64,000 bases of DNA from Colocasia esculenta (GCA_014218235.1 CM024760.1:67148961-67212960), one strand, 5' to 3'; shown: positions 19,886 to 31,790, numbered from the stretch's first letter. Numbers and translations: made by a program. Notes: a model not told the origin generated them from the sequence alone.

Positions 19886-21666
19886 ATGGCACCCAAGGCG
19901 AAGGCGGTCACTCGTTCGTCCGGTGATGAGATGCTCCCCACTTCCATAGTAGAAGAAGTGGTCGGCGACAATTCAGGAGCGGGAGAGCAAGGCTCAACTA
20001 CATCATCGCGCCTAGATCGAGTTGAGCAGATGCTTGCGAACCTCCAGCAAGTGTTGTTGAGAATGGAGCAGGATCGGCAGGCGCCCTCGGAGCACCAAGA
20101 AGCTGTAGTACAGCCAGCCACCCAGCCGACATATGATCGGCAGGGGAACGCCGACCCCAGGTATGCACAACCTGCTGTGTCAGCTAGCCGCGCCGGTGAA
20201 CAGCGTCCCCCGTCGGTCATAGTAGCGCAAGGACCCCAGGTCGAAGCCCTGCCGCCGATGTCCCAGCTGTCCAAATGGAGCCCACTACGAAAACCGACGT
20301 TGTCGTCGATCATTTTTCGGCCGAATCCACCCCCGCACTGGCAAATGTTCGAGCTGCTGACCCTCGGTGGAAAGATGATCTACAGGAAATGAACAGGAAG
20401 ATCGAGGCGCTACAGCAAGGTACGCGCGCCCCCTCGGTGGCAACACTCTTGGCTACCTCTCCCTTCGTTGAGGAAATCACGTCGGCACCCGTACCAGATA
20501 AATTGCAACTGCCAAAGTTCAGGCGCTATAATAAAATGACAAACCCCGTCCATCACCTCGACCACTTCCAGAGACAAGTAGAAATGGTAAATATCAATGA
20601 TGCATTAAAATGTCGTGCTTTTATGTCAACCCTGGATGATGCAGCACTGCAATAGTTCAAGTCACTCCCCTCCCAATCGATAGCTAGTTTCGCTGATCTA
20701 GCACAGCGGTTCCGGACCACTTCTACATGGTGCAACATTCATTGTGCACCGACGACCTTGGCTCGTCTCACAGAAGGAGGGGGAGATGTTTCAGGATTTT
20801 GCAAAGAGATTCAGCTAGAAGTAATGAAAGTGGTGGATTTGGACCTGAGGACGGCAGTCAACATTCTGACAAGGGTGTGCTTAAACGCTCCCTTCATTGC
20901 ATCCATCGCTAAGAAACCCCCGGTGAGCCTCTTCGACCTGCTTTCTAGGATGCAGAAGTATGTATGGCTAGAGTCGACGCTTGGCGTCGCGGGACGGCTC
21001 GGCCGGTCACTCGAGCAGGGAGCTGCGAGCTCGAAGCATAGCTCGAAAAAGCCAAAAAGAGAGGAGCTGCACGGTGAGAAGCGTCGAGATGTGGACCGGC
21101 GAGAGGCGGACTGTCGCACAGAGTCAGATCGTCGCCCCGACGAATACCGGCGCATCAGGGACCTGCCCCGCTTCGGGAGATTACCCTCCGAGATCCTCCC
21201 CATCATCAAGAAGCTGCCAGAATTCAAGCGTCTCGAGCCCATGGGGAGGCCACCGACAGGCAGAGGAGCCGACCTGTATTGTGAATATCATAGAGGATAT
21301 GGCCATCTCACCGACCAATGTAGAAGCTTAAAGATGGAGATCACCGAGATGCTCAAGAGGGGACTCATCGGCAAAGACGTCGTCGACGGCCGCACGAAGG
21401 AGGGCACTCCCGAGGACGACCGAGAGACGCACAGGGGCAAAGGAGCCGTCCTGGTCCTGTTAGGAGGCCCGACGGGAGGCGGAGACAGCGGGAGAAAGCG
21501 GAAAGCCTACACGGAGGCCACGGGTGGCACGGCGAGCAGGCCATGTCTCAGAGAAGACGTCATCACCTTTTCTGACGTAGATGTGGTCGGGATCAGTTTT
21601 CTTCATGATGACGTATTGGTAATCCATGCCGACGTCGATGGGTATGATGTACATCGTATATTATAG
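19886..21666 (+). pseudogene. TAT-3 gag
   Basis: ATG at 19886 (MAPKAKAVTRSSGDEML), 31 bases after the PBS. The N-terminal frame shifts at about 20280, and the core continues in the frame 20275-21666. The core contains KLQLPKFRRYNKMTNPVHHL, a TAG at 20653-20655 for the expected tryptophan (AALQ then FKSLP), and a short out-of-frame block near 20710-20815. A basic region follows (GKRRDVDRREADCRTESDRR-like). The knuckle YCEYHRGYGHLTDQC is of CX2HX4HX4C form, with histidine at the second ligand position. The frame ends at the start of protease (VDGYDVHRIL, stop). Confidence 0.8.
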
Positions 21667-21800
21667 ATAATGGAGTGGCCCCCGATGTCTTTTTATGACT
21701 ATTTTGTAAAAATGACCAACTTGAGCGCCGACCTCAAAGCGGCCGCGACCCCCCTTTTCGGTTTTAACGGGGCACCGTTAATGCCGAAGGGTCAATAAAA
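21600..21800 (+). pseudogene. TAT-3 protease remnant
   Basis: Gag runs into the usual pre-protease segment (DVLVIHADVDGYDVHRIL) and stops. In the next frame IDNGVAPDVFL follows, where a retropepsin would have a D(S/T)G(S/A) active site; here it is DNG. The conserved FNG..L.PKG segment is visible to about 21795. The region up to 21978 is out of frame. Confidence 0.6.
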
Positions 21801-21977
21801 TAAAAGTCACCCTAGGCGCCGACCTCGGCAGTAACCGTTGAGGCCGATTTCCTTGTGGTTAAATGAAAGTCGGCATACAACGCTATCTTCGGCGGGACCT
21901 GGGGAAAGTTAGGAGGGGTCCCCTCCACCAATCACCAAAAATTAAAGTTCCCGACCCCTGGAGGGATTGGCGAGGTC

Positions 21978-22889
21978 ATGGGAAACCAGACCAAGGCCAG
22001 GAGATGTTATATTAAGTCAATAAAAGCAAAAGCACCAGCAGTTACTATGTATTTACCCTCTTCTGATGAAAATATTTCAAGGCACGAACCAGCTGAGCAG
22101 ACCAAGCCTATTGAGGTCGTCGGCGGGAAACTGGTGGTCGGAAGCGAGCTTGGGGAGTTGGACGAGACCATCGTCGACTTCCTCAAGAAAAATGTCGACG
22201 TCTTCGCCTAGTCAGACGACGACCTCATTGGCATCGACCCCAGTGTAATCCAGCACCATCTAAATGTGAACGCCGAGGCTAGGCCGGTCTGTCAAAAAAA
22301 GAGGCCGTTGTCAGCGGACCGACAAAAGGCGGTTGACGACAGCACGACAAAATACCTGCGAGCAGGGACCATCAGAGACACTTTCTACCCCGAATGGGTC
22401 ACCAACATCGTCCTCGTACGCAAGGCTAATGGGCAGTGGAGAATGTGCGTAGACTTCACCGACCTGAACAAAGCTTGCCCCAAGGATAGCTACCCTCTGC
22501 CTCGCATCGATCAGCTCGTCGACTCCACAGTAGGGCATGAGCTTCTTAGCTTCCTCGACGCATACTCAGGATACCATCAAATCAGAATGGCGCCCAACGA
22601 CGAGGAAAAGACATCGTTCGTCACAGAAAAAGGTCTATACTGCTTCACTCGAATGCCATTTGGGTTAAAGAATGTAGGTGCCACATACCAACGGCTCGTC
22701 AACACAATGTTCGAGCAACAAATCGGGAAGACAATGGAAATATACATCGACGACATGCTGGTGAAAAGCCGACGCGCCGAGGATCATGTCCGAGACCTGG
22801 CCGAGGCATTCGAGGTGCTAAAGCGATTCAGAATGAAGCTCAACCTGGAGAAGTGCGTCTTCGGCGTACGCGCGGGGAAATTCCTTGTT
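21978..22889 (+). pseudogene. TAT-3 reverse transcriptase, C-terminally truncated
   Basis: One frame: the pre-RT linker (MGNQTKARRCYIKSIKAKA, then FLKKNVDVFA), a TAG at 22209-22211 for the tryptophan of FAWS, and then RT. RT shows YLRAGTIRDTFYPEWVTNIV, CVDFTDLNKACPKDSYPLPR, LDAYSGYHQIRMA, RMPFGLKNVGATYQRLVN and IYIDDMLVKSRR. It ends after RAGKFL at 22889; the few following codons to 23009 belong to LTR-A. The catalytic YIDD is intact. Confidence 0.9.
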
Positions 22890-23188
22890 TATCATGTCTG
22901 TGTGATAATTTCTGGATTTCTAGATGTTGGATCATGCTGTAAAAATTATGGCTGGTCAGGTATGGTCTATAGGTCAGATGATGAGTTTCTGTCGAATTTT
23001 TTAGCATGATTTTATTTAATGTAATTTCTGTTATGAGAGCATATGCATGTTTCGACAGTGTTTAATTCGGAATAAATAGTTTTACTACATGTTATGGTTA
23101 GAGAGAGTTTTCATGATCTCAGGGTTACTGTTTGCATATTTTAAATCTGTTAGCATTGATGTTTACTGTCTACCGTGTTAAGTGAATA
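22890..23188 (+). repeat. LTR-A, piece 1
   Basis: Homologous to the LTR-E sequence around 54500-54660 read in reverse (shared CATGCTGTAAAA and GGTCAGGTATGGTC) and to LTR-D around 49500-49650. The left end is missing at the junction with TAT-3. The piece stops where LTR-B1 is inserted and continues at 26165. Confidence 0.75.
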
Positions 23189-24434
23189 TGTCACGCCCTG
23201 ACGCGGAATATCAGAACGTAAGATAGTTGCAAGAAAAGGTATAGAGCAAGTACTAGACATCAAACCATTGCACAATGAATAAAACTGAAGATAATTCTTC
23301 TCATTAATAACTTTCAAATGTCTAGTTACAACCACTAATATCAGAGTCAATCTATAGGGCCCAATTACATTTAAATAAAGCAAAAGACTGACTACGACTC
23401 TAACATAGTACTAGGATGCTAGGGTACTTGTGACGTCACTCCTGGTTGTTCCCATCCTCGTGAGTGTATAGTTCATCCTCGGTCTCACCTGAGAACACAA
23501 TGACAAATAACACAGGGTGAGCGATAACGCCCAGTAGGACTTAAATCTCAATAGTCAAGCAGGCTTTAAATGATTAATGAATTAAAAGGCAGAGTAACTA
23601 ATGATAGAGCGAGAGAGTCAAGTAAAAGATAGTAGGATAGCAGGTGAACAAAATAGCACAGGTTTCCAAATATAGAACGAGAGTCAAGTATAGCACAAAA
23701 TAGCAAGATGGCCATAGCACAAATAGCACAAAATATAGCAATAGCTCAACGAGTATAGCATAGCACTTTGTTGTCAACAGAAAATGAGAGAATATAGCAC
23801 TTTGATTGTCATTAGATTAATCTAGATAGTATGGCACTTGGATGTAATGTCGACATCCTGATCATTTAACTCCTATGGGCAAATGGCACTTTCGGGCGCT
23901 CTCCCCAGGACAAAATCAGGCCCCATTGCGCTGGCATTGGTTATATTGTTTATCTTTAGACAATCAGTCAATAGCCAATATAGAGTACCAAGAAATATAC
24001 GAGAGCACTAGATGAATAGACGAGATAGTAGAGTGAATGTGGATAGATGAGCAAGTAGAGTATAGACGAGAGTTAGTGGACATTGTACATAACACGTCGA
24101 GAAATCAGGCGATGGTAACAGTTGCACAATACGCGCACTTGGTGTTGGCAGTCAGGTGGGACTCACAACCCTACCACTGGCCATGTTAAGCATAGGTCCA
24201 GAGGTCCGGTGTGATTCAAGATAAGAGCGAACTTCTAATAGCCGTTTAGATCGTATTGATCCCTAAAGGGGGTAATAGGTGTTAGGGTACAACCGGCTCG
24301 TCGACCATGTGGGAATCCATGGACAGAGGAGACTTACGGAGGCCTTGAACAAAGACTCACTAGTCCGACAGAAGGAATATCTGACGGAGAGTTTGTCCAA
24401 GTCAAGAAAGTGTGTAAAGAAACAAGTGCTTGAC

Positions 24435-24455
24435 GTTCTAGAGGAATTCTAGAAC
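24435..24455. other. conserved hairpin in LTR-B1
   Basis: GTTCTAGA and TCTAGAAC flank a five-base GGAAT loop. Outside, after CAGTGGAG, CTTGACG and CGTCGAG can also pair with one G-T. The core recurs identically at 43942-43962 and 52688-52708. Confidence 0.7.
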
Positions 24456-24777
24456 AGTGGAGCGTCGAGATCGGTGTTTCAAAACAACGCAAAAATTGGG
24501 GACAAGTTCATTTATAATTAAGGCAATTTAATTGCTTAAATTACCAGATATATTATGTCACATGTTCATGCCAGTTAAGCCACATTTGGATGGTTCGAGT
24601 GTGTGCATGTGACATGAAATCATAGATGAAAATTAGTCGTGTGTATGTATTTTAAATCACATATAAAAGTTCAATTTATATTAAGTGCATTTACTACGGT
24701 ATAACTAAGATTAAAGGGTACAAGCACACTAGGCAATTAGAGCATTGCAAATCAAGGTTTTTCTGCAAAAACCCTGT

Positions 24778-24998
24778 AATCGCGATAGGGACAGATCAGA
24801 ATGTGACAATACTTTGTAAGGATCGCGACATGCTTGTCTGATCAGGCACTGAGAACGCGACAGAGGCTTGTAAGGAACGCGACAGACCATTCAGACCAGG
24901 CACATCGATCGTGACGGTGATGCCTGTCGCGTTCAGAACATGACTAGCAGATTGTCGCAATCAGACCTCAGAACGCGGCCTATCGGGCTGTCGCGTTC
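24778..24998. repeat. phased GAACGCGACAG motif cluster in LTR-B1
   Basis: About ten copies or inverted copies of an 11-bp motif (GAACGCGACAG, GATCGCGACAT, CTGTCGCGTTC and so on). Centres are near 24783, 24804, 24826, 24858, 24880, 24912, 24929, 24957, 24976 and 24993. The first spacings are 21, 22, 32, 22, 32. Confidence 0.7.
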
Positions 24999-26164
24999 TG
25001 GTGGTTTGTGCCCAGGTACGACAGGGATCAACCCTATCTTGGATTGCAGACCAGACTTTCCCTTTTTTGACACAAGGTTGTTCTAATACTAAGCACAAAT
25101 GTTATAGTGCATGAAAAATCATGAAACCAGTTTTAAACAGATCCAGACATACACGAGAACTTCCAGTAAATCAGAATCGTAAAGCAATGAAGTTTTCAAC
25201 ATGGTTTAATAAAGAGAATTCAGGACGAACATAGAACTGTGTACAGTTGGGATCAACGAATTAATTCGCATGATAGGGTGGATGGAAATTAGGGCTTTCA
25301 GGGGCAAATGAAACCTAACATCCATCAAAATCTTCAATAAAAATTTCATGGTATGAGATTAAGTGTAGAAGGAGAACAAGATTTAATAAGGGAGTTCGGG
25401 GTCAAGATAAGTGCAGAACTTCGAAAATCAAGAAGTAAATATTGACTCAATGACAAATCATGAAACTTGAAAATATTGTTCCTGATGGTTAGGACCACCT
25501 AGAGACAAAATTTTAGGATTTATGCTTCTGAGAATGCCCACCTTTGATCATTTTCCTCTTCTAGGGTTAAGACATGAAGAACTCGGGAAGAACTTGGGAG
25601 ATTCCTCTTCTCCATGAATTCTCCCCCTCTTGGCCTTTCTTCTTAGTTCAACAACCCCTTGGCACGAGCTAGGGCCGGCCATAAGGGTTTTAGGAGAGTA
25701 TTTAAGCTTCTCCTCTTTCTATTTCCTAATTGGACTCTAATTCCCTTTAATTCCGAATTTCCTTTTTTCCTCTCCCTTTTTTAAGCAAGAGATCTCCTAA
25801 TTGGGTTGAGAGAGAGAGGATTTCGTGGCCAAGCAATTGGGGTAGGTTTAGGATTCCAAATCTAACCCAAATCACTTATTTTAATGCATTAAATACCCTC
25901 TTTTTATTTAAGTAATATTTTAGTTACGAATTTTGGATATTTTTCTATTATTCCCCTTTTAAAATCTCTATTTTTATCCCACTAATTTGTAATGGGTCCA
26001 TTTAACAAAGCCCATTACTTATTTTCATTTGATGGGTTTTATTTAATTCTCTTCTATTTGATTTTCTAGTTAATTTAATTAGTTTTCTCTTATTTGATTT
26101 TCCAATTATCAAGATTTTAATATTATGTAAATTTTTAAATTCTCCAAAAATTCAGGTTGCTACA

Positions 26165-26670
26165 AAATATTTTACTGAAATTACATGAAATCAGTATTAA
26201 TTGTTAAAATTAGATCTACTATTGCGAAAATTCTGGAAAATTGGTCCTATGACATATTACATGTATAGAGTCTGTGGTTAAAATTTGATACTGTTTTGAC
26301 ATAAGTAGATACTGTTTGTTATAACAAGGGTAATTAGGCCATGTTAAGTATGATCGATTAAGAGCATGTAAATTTCAGTGTTTGGCAGCATGTTTAGGTA
26401 TTGTTATGATTAATTTGTCACTGTGAAATAGTCATATTCAGTTCTGTAACCTAAAGTATGTATGTTTAGTTAAAGTGCATGTGAATGGGTTAAATAGTAC
26501 ATGTAAGTGAATGGAACCATGTGATTAAGTAAGATAATGTGTAATATGTGCCGAAATTGACACTGCTACCATAGAAGGCTATGGAGCCGTACTAAAGAAA
26601 AGTCTATATAGGAAGGCTCATTGTGTATGTGATATCCTGTGGGCATCAGGATGAAATCCTGGAGGTGGAC
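26165..26670 (+). repeat. LTR-A, piece 2
   Basis: Continues LTR-A after LTR-B1. It matches LTR-D at about 49660-50610 (CTGTGGTTAAAATTTGATA, CCTGGAGGTGGAC). It ends at the insertion of ATH-2, and LTR-A resumes at 46077 (CCAAGTACCACTGG). Confidence 0.75.
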
Positions 26671-29530
26671 TGAACGCGCGGCATAGTTGACTATGCGTTT
26701 TCCGTTGTCCAGAGTTCGTTGCACACGTCAAAATGCCCACCTTCTCTAAACTGTCTCACTGATTTAAAATAGGAAAGATGAACTAGCAAAGTGGTGAGAA
26801 CAAGTCATATCCACGGAGAGGCTGAATAGAGCTTGAATTAAACTACTTTGACTTGAAAGCATTCTAACATACACATTTTCACCAAAATCATATTGCATTA
26901 AATTCAATTGTGTAAACATTGTCAATCAATTCCCTCACAACTCCGACAAATTAACATAATGAAAGAACAAACAGAATTGAAATTAAAGAAACTTGATATC
27001 AATGTACCCTCACAGCTCGAGGGATGAAGAACAAAGAGGAAACAATTGCACTAAACTTCGAAATAGCAAGAAGAACACGACACTATACCCTCACACCTCG
27101 AAGGATGAATTAGTAAGAAAACAGTAAAAGAAATGTAAATTGCAACTTTAACTCATGATCTGTCCAGAACAAAGATTAAAATGGCAATGAAATAGAAATA
27201 TGAATCTCAATCAAAAGAAAACAAGAAGAAGAGCAGAGCTCTCTGCTCTCTCAAATCCTCAAAGACGAAATGAAGTGTACAGATCCCCCCCCAACTCCTA
27301 GATTGACACATTCAAACACAGAAGAAAGTAAAACTCTAAATTAAACTCTAGAACACAAGAGAAATGGGAAATGCTACTGGATCCTCCTCTGGAACAAAAA
27401 GAAATGAAAAATATTACTGGATCGAAGTCTCTGAAGCACAGAAGAAATGCCCAAACAAAATCTGAACTAAAAACTAGATGGGGAATCCCCCAGATGAGCA
27501 GAAGCAAAACTCAGAAGAAATGCTCAACTCTTCCAGATGCCAAACCACAACCCAATCATTCATAGAAGAACAGAACAGAATTGGAACCTGGATCCCCAAG
27601 ATAAACATAGCAAGAACAATGAAAGAAGAACTCCGGATTGATCTTCCAGTACAGAAGAAATAAGAAAGAGCTCCCTCACTTCACTGCCGAATCCTTCCAA
27701 CAATACTAAACTAAAAACTCAAAAGAAATACATAACCTCAAACCCCTTGGAATTCTAAACTCCGGAAGCCCCCTCCACTGCTCTGCAGACCACTCAGATG
27801 GCTTCACAGAAGAGATGAAACAAGAATACTGGATCGAACTATTCTAAGCACAGACGAAATGGAAATTAAATGCAAATAATACCACTGGATCGATCTCTTC
27901 TAAATACCGATGAACTAGAAAAATTAACAAAGAAGAAATGTTAAACTTCACTAGATCGACATCCAAAATACCAAAAGAAATGAAAAATTGTACTGGATCT
28001 AACCATGTAAACGCAGAAGAAATGGACAATCTAAACACATAATAAAAATGGAAATTGCTCCCAGCAGCCTTTGGAATCTCTCACTGCAGTAAAGAAGAAC
28101 AGAAGAATTCTGAAATCCCTCCTTCCTACAGATGCTGAAGAACATACAGAACAAAAGTGCTAGAGAAAACCCAAAAGAAATCCGACTCTACCCAACCATC
28201 TGAACTCTGGAAGAACAAAAGAAAAGCTAATTTCTAAAAAATCAAACTCGCTAACCCCTTACAGAAGGATGGAAAGAAAACTAGAAATTCCCTATAAAAT
28301 ATGAACTCCCTTGCACTAAGGACCTTGGGTCCTTTTATAGGCGCACGGGCTTCCAGGCGCAGGCTCCTCTTACCACCACTACAGCTCTTGCACCGCCCCT
28401 GGATCGCCACCTTAGCAGCTTCAACCCATCGCCTACGTCGCACGCCTCCATCCGCCCTGGCCAGCCCCGCACGGGGGGCTCCTCTAGCTCAGCTCTGGTT
28501 CACACCAAACTAGCACAGCCGGCCCCCCATCCATCTCTGCAGCGCACCATCCTCCAGCGCGCCACACGCCCCTGCATCGCATTTCCAGGTCACCTCGGAT
28601 ACGCACGCACCAGCCTTGGGCGCCAGTTGCTTCATCCGCTCTGGTCGCCTCTGCATCCGACCCGGCCACTCCCGGTAGCACACACGGGCTCCAGCCCGCA
28701 CCAACCTCAGATCCGCCGCGCAGCCCAGCTCTGCTGCCTTTGTCATGCACCCATCGCACACACCAGTGCCATCCTTGCATCGCACGACACTCCAGCTTGC
28801 CTGGTCTGCACCGCCGCAGCGCACCGGATCCAGCCACACCCGCATGCCCCAGCCGCTGCGCACCTCAGCCGCCGCACCGCTTGCACAGCATCCGCTCCGC
28901 ACGGGAGCTCCTCCCACCGCGCACAACACGCAGCCACACTGCCTGCGCAGCACCCAGCCAACCTCCATCGCGCCTGCTGCCATCTGCCACAGCAGCAGCT
29001 TCTCGCCCAGATCTGGCCTCAGAGCTCCCTTCACACAGCAGCCCCAAATCTGCTTCCAGCAGCTTCCAGCTACTTCCGTTCACCTGGTGGGGAAGACAAA
29101 GAAAGGGTAAAGAAAAGGGTTAAGTGGGGGTACATGGCAAAAAGTGTGGTGAAGTGTTTTAAAAAAAAATTATTTATTTATTTAATGGGATTGGGTGGGG
29201 TATGTGGCATGATGGGATTGGATATGGAATATTTATTTAACTAAAATTTATTTAAACTAATTTTTACAAGAATTATTAGAAGATAATAAAACCAAAAATT
29301 ATTTATTTACATTGTACCTACTTTTATTAGTTAAACTATTAAAAAGGTATTGTCTTTGTTAAATGAAAATCTAATTATGTGTTGTACCAAAACTATTTGA
29401 CTAATATGCTTGAAAACTTATTAATGGATGAAATGAGAATTAAAATCAAATTGCACATTATTTATAAACAAAAGATGTCTAAAATCAACTATATGTATGA
29501 AATTTAACGCTAAAAATTTGGTAGTTATCA
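26671..29530 (-). repeat. 3' LTR of ATH-2
   Basis: 2860 bp; minus-strand ends TGATAACTAC and GCGCGTTCA. The TATA box is at 28331-28341 (CCTATAAAAGG on the minus strand). A GC-rich block (about 28340-29080) lies upstream of it. Downstream, about 27250-28270 is AT-rich with a degenerate repeated motif (ACTGGATC ... AGAAGAAATG). Against the 5' LTR I count about ten differences in the first 215 bases, roughly 4-5 percent. Confidence 0.9.
28331..28341 (-). promoter_or_regulatory. TATA box in ATH-2 3' LTR
   Basis: CCTATAAAAGG on the minus strand. The 5' LTR has the same box, slightly changed, at 41981-41991. Confidence 0.65.
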
Positions 29531-29544
29531 CTTCCCCCTACTTG
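29531..29544 (-). other. polypurine tract of ATH-2
   Basis: CAAGTAGGGGGAAG on the minus strand lies directly before the 3' LTR start TGATAACTAC. Confidence 0.75.
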
Positions 29545-30620
29545 AACATTGCTAGTCCCTTAGCAATAAAAATTACTCCAAATGTAGGACTAGAAGATGT
29601 AATGTCTCATGCTAAATAGTCATCATGTAAAATATTAATGTAGAGATATGTCTTTCCTAATTGTAAGGGCTTATGGCAAGAAATTAGTGCACAAATGATA
29701 GCTCACTTAAGAGTTCACATCAGCCCTCATGAAGCTTCTCTGCCTCAGCTAGTAATTGAGATTAGATTAATTTGAGGGAGAAGAAAAGAATTGTGTAATA
29801 AGATCCTTACTCAGTCAGATTGGATTGTTTCTCTCAGTTCCATTCTGCCCAACTTCCTTGAGGATTATTTCTCTGAGTTGAGGACTTTGCCCCTTTATTT
29901 GCACTTTGTGCACTCAGAATTTTTTTCCTTTTTCATCCATAATGCTGCACAACCCATCACTTTTCAAGAGTAGCGAGTCCAACTTTACTCAGATCCGGGG
30001 CATTTTTCATGGATATATATTTTTTTCTTTTGCTTTATTTCTTTTTCTTTCTTTTCTTTTCCTCTTAAAGGAAGGATGGACAGTCAGGTTCCTTGATCAC
30101 ATGCCTTCACTTTCTTCGCAAATCACTTAAGGGGAAGGGAGAAAACCAATCACCTCTCTCCTACTAGCCTTAACAAATTTACTACATTCGGGTTCAGCTA
30201 GTCTAAGTGACTGTGTAGTGTGTGTATAAAAACTTCTTGCCATAAATCCTTACATAAGGTAGACAAGAAGTACATGTAATCCTTTACGAGAGGCTACCTA
30301 ACATGGATGTTTGCAAAGGATGTGACAACTATAAAATTTTAATGGTTAAAGATCAGACACATAATCTGTGTTTTGCAATGTCAATCAATTATTCAAAGAT
30401 GAAACATTGTGAAATTTTCTTTTATTTGCACATGCTCAATATAAAGAAAGAAAATGAAACATTAGTTAGGATGAAGACTATGAATGCATGTTATTCTACC
30501 TCTCCCCCCTACTTATTTACAGGAAAAGAAAGTAAGACAGAGAATTACCTGATAAAGGAAATCTGTACACTTGGGTTGCCTCCCAAGAGCGCTAAGTTTA
30601 TCGTCTTCAGCCGGACGCAA
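29545..30620 (-). other. ATH-2 3' untranslated region
   Basis: No coding frame that I can support. Just after the integrase stop (about 30575-30600) is AGCGCTCTTGGGAGGCAACCC, a motif I recall from the same place in other Athila-type and related elements. A T-rich tract on the plus strand spans about 30019-30066. No env-like ORF remains. Confidence 0.6.
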
Positions 30621-31790
30621 TTAGGCTCCATTTGGCTCAACTAACTTGGTAGAATCAATTTTCAAGGAAGATGGGCTTTCAAAGAAATGCTTTAACCTCT
30701 GCCCATTAACAGTGAATGATTGTCTATTTTTAGGATCAAGAATAGTGACAGCACCATTGTCACAAGCCTTGGCAACAGTGTAAGGACCATCCCATCGGGA
30801 CTTCAATTTTCCTGGAAATAGACGAAGCCTAGAATTGAACAACCAGACCTTATCATGCACTTGAAAAGTTTTCTATGAATGTGTTTATCATGGAAAGCTT
30901 TGGCTTCGGCTTTATAGATCTTGGAACTTTCATAGGCTTCATTTCTGAGCTCTTTTAGCTCATTCAGCTGAAGGGTCCTTTGTTGACCAGCTTGGGCTAA
31001 ATCAAGATGTACCTGTTTAATAGCCCAATAGGCTCTATGCTCAAGTTGTACCGGCAGATGACAAGATTTTGCAAAAATAAGCCGGTAAGGGGACATTCCA
31101 ATGGGAGTTTTAAAAGCGGTTCGGTAGGCCCACAATGTATCATCTAACCTTTCTGACCAGTCTTTCCTATCAGGCCTAACCGACTTCTGAAGAATGTTCT
31201 TAATCTCCCTGTTTGATACTTCCACCTGGCCACTGGTTTGCGGATGGTAAGGTGTTGCCAGCTTATGGGTGATCCCATACTTCCTTAGGAGGGTCCTAAA
31301 CTGAGTGTTAATGAAATGTGGCCTTCCATCACTAATGATTGCCTTGGGCCACCCAAATCTAGAAAAGATGTTTTTCTGAACAAATTTGATAACCACCTTA
31401 TGATCATTGGCCTTTGTGGCAATGGCCTCTATCCATTTGGACACATAATCAACAACAACTAAAATGTACGTGTATCTAAAGGACGGTGGAAAATGTCCCA
31501 TAAAGTCTATCCCCCATACATCAAAAATTTCTACAACCAAAATGGGGTTAAGAGGCATCATGTCCCTCTTAGAAATATTTCCCATGGTTTGACATCTAGG
31601 ACAGGCCTTACAAAATTGGTGGGCATCCTTAAACAACGTAGGGGAATAAAAACCAGAGTCTAAGACCTTAGCAGCGGTCTTCTTTCCTGAAAAATGCCCT
31701 CCACAAGCAAGAGAATGACAAAACTTGAGGACACTTTGATGCTCACTCTCAGGGACGCATCTTCTTATCACTTGGTCTGGTCCAATGAAA
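30621..31790 (-). pseudogene. ATH-2 integrase
   Basis: The main frame is 31771-30803. HHCC finger: H in FCHSLACGGH and cysteines in CKACPRCQ. Core: D in VWGIDFMGHF, D in AIISDGRPHF and E in GQVEVSNREI, so the D,D,E triad is intact. A frameshift at about 30860-30885 leads into the GPY/F tail (MHDKVWLFNSRLRLFPGKLK, then RWDGPYTVAKACDNG), which ends VEPNGA at 30621. Compared with RT it lies in a different frame, so at least one more indel lies between 31771 and 31873. Confidence 0.88.

Larger units (their letters stand above)
19248..22889 (+). mobile_element. TAT-3: Tat-like Ty3/gypsy element, 3'-truncated
   Basis: 5' LTR, PBS, gag, protease remnant and RT up to the thumb. It ends abruptly at about 22889, where the RT codons KFLG would continue but an unrelated long LTR (LTR-A) starts. 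It stands head-to-head with TAT-2, and the two share LTR and RT sequence in inverted orientation. No 3' LTR or integrase of this copy is present. Confidence 0.88.
23189..26164 (-). mobile_element. LTR-B1: solo LTR
   Basis: About 2976 bp from TGTCACGCCC to GGTTGCTACA, flanked by GAATA on the left and AAATA on the right (one mismatch in the 5-bp duplication). It has no PBS, PPT or coding domains. A TATA-like GCTTAAATAC (about 25699-25708, minus) suggests minus orientation. LTR-B2 is a second copy. Del/Tekay chromoviruses have long LTRs with such ends, but without pol the lineage is a guess. Confidence 0.85.

Noticed and set aside
24435..24455. Heat-shock element reading of TTCTAGA...TCTAGAA
   Set aside because: TTCnnGA pairs are present, but spacing does not give a continuous nGAAn array, and the site lies over 1 kb downstream of the TATA box.
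27298..28038. Short frames duplicated at 27298-28038 and 40899-41803
   Set aside because: They fall in the two LTRs of ATH-2, in AT-rich degenerate repeats, with no start context or domain.
28234..29244. Open frames of 70-205 codons in the ATH-2 LTR (also 41884-42659)
   Set aside because: They are a GC-rich composition effect in U3, recur in both LTR copies with frame-breaking differences, and overlap in up to five frames.
30019..30066. T-rich tract as a terminator
   Set aside because: A simple pyrimidine tract in the ATH-2 3' untranslated region; no polymerase III gene precedes it.
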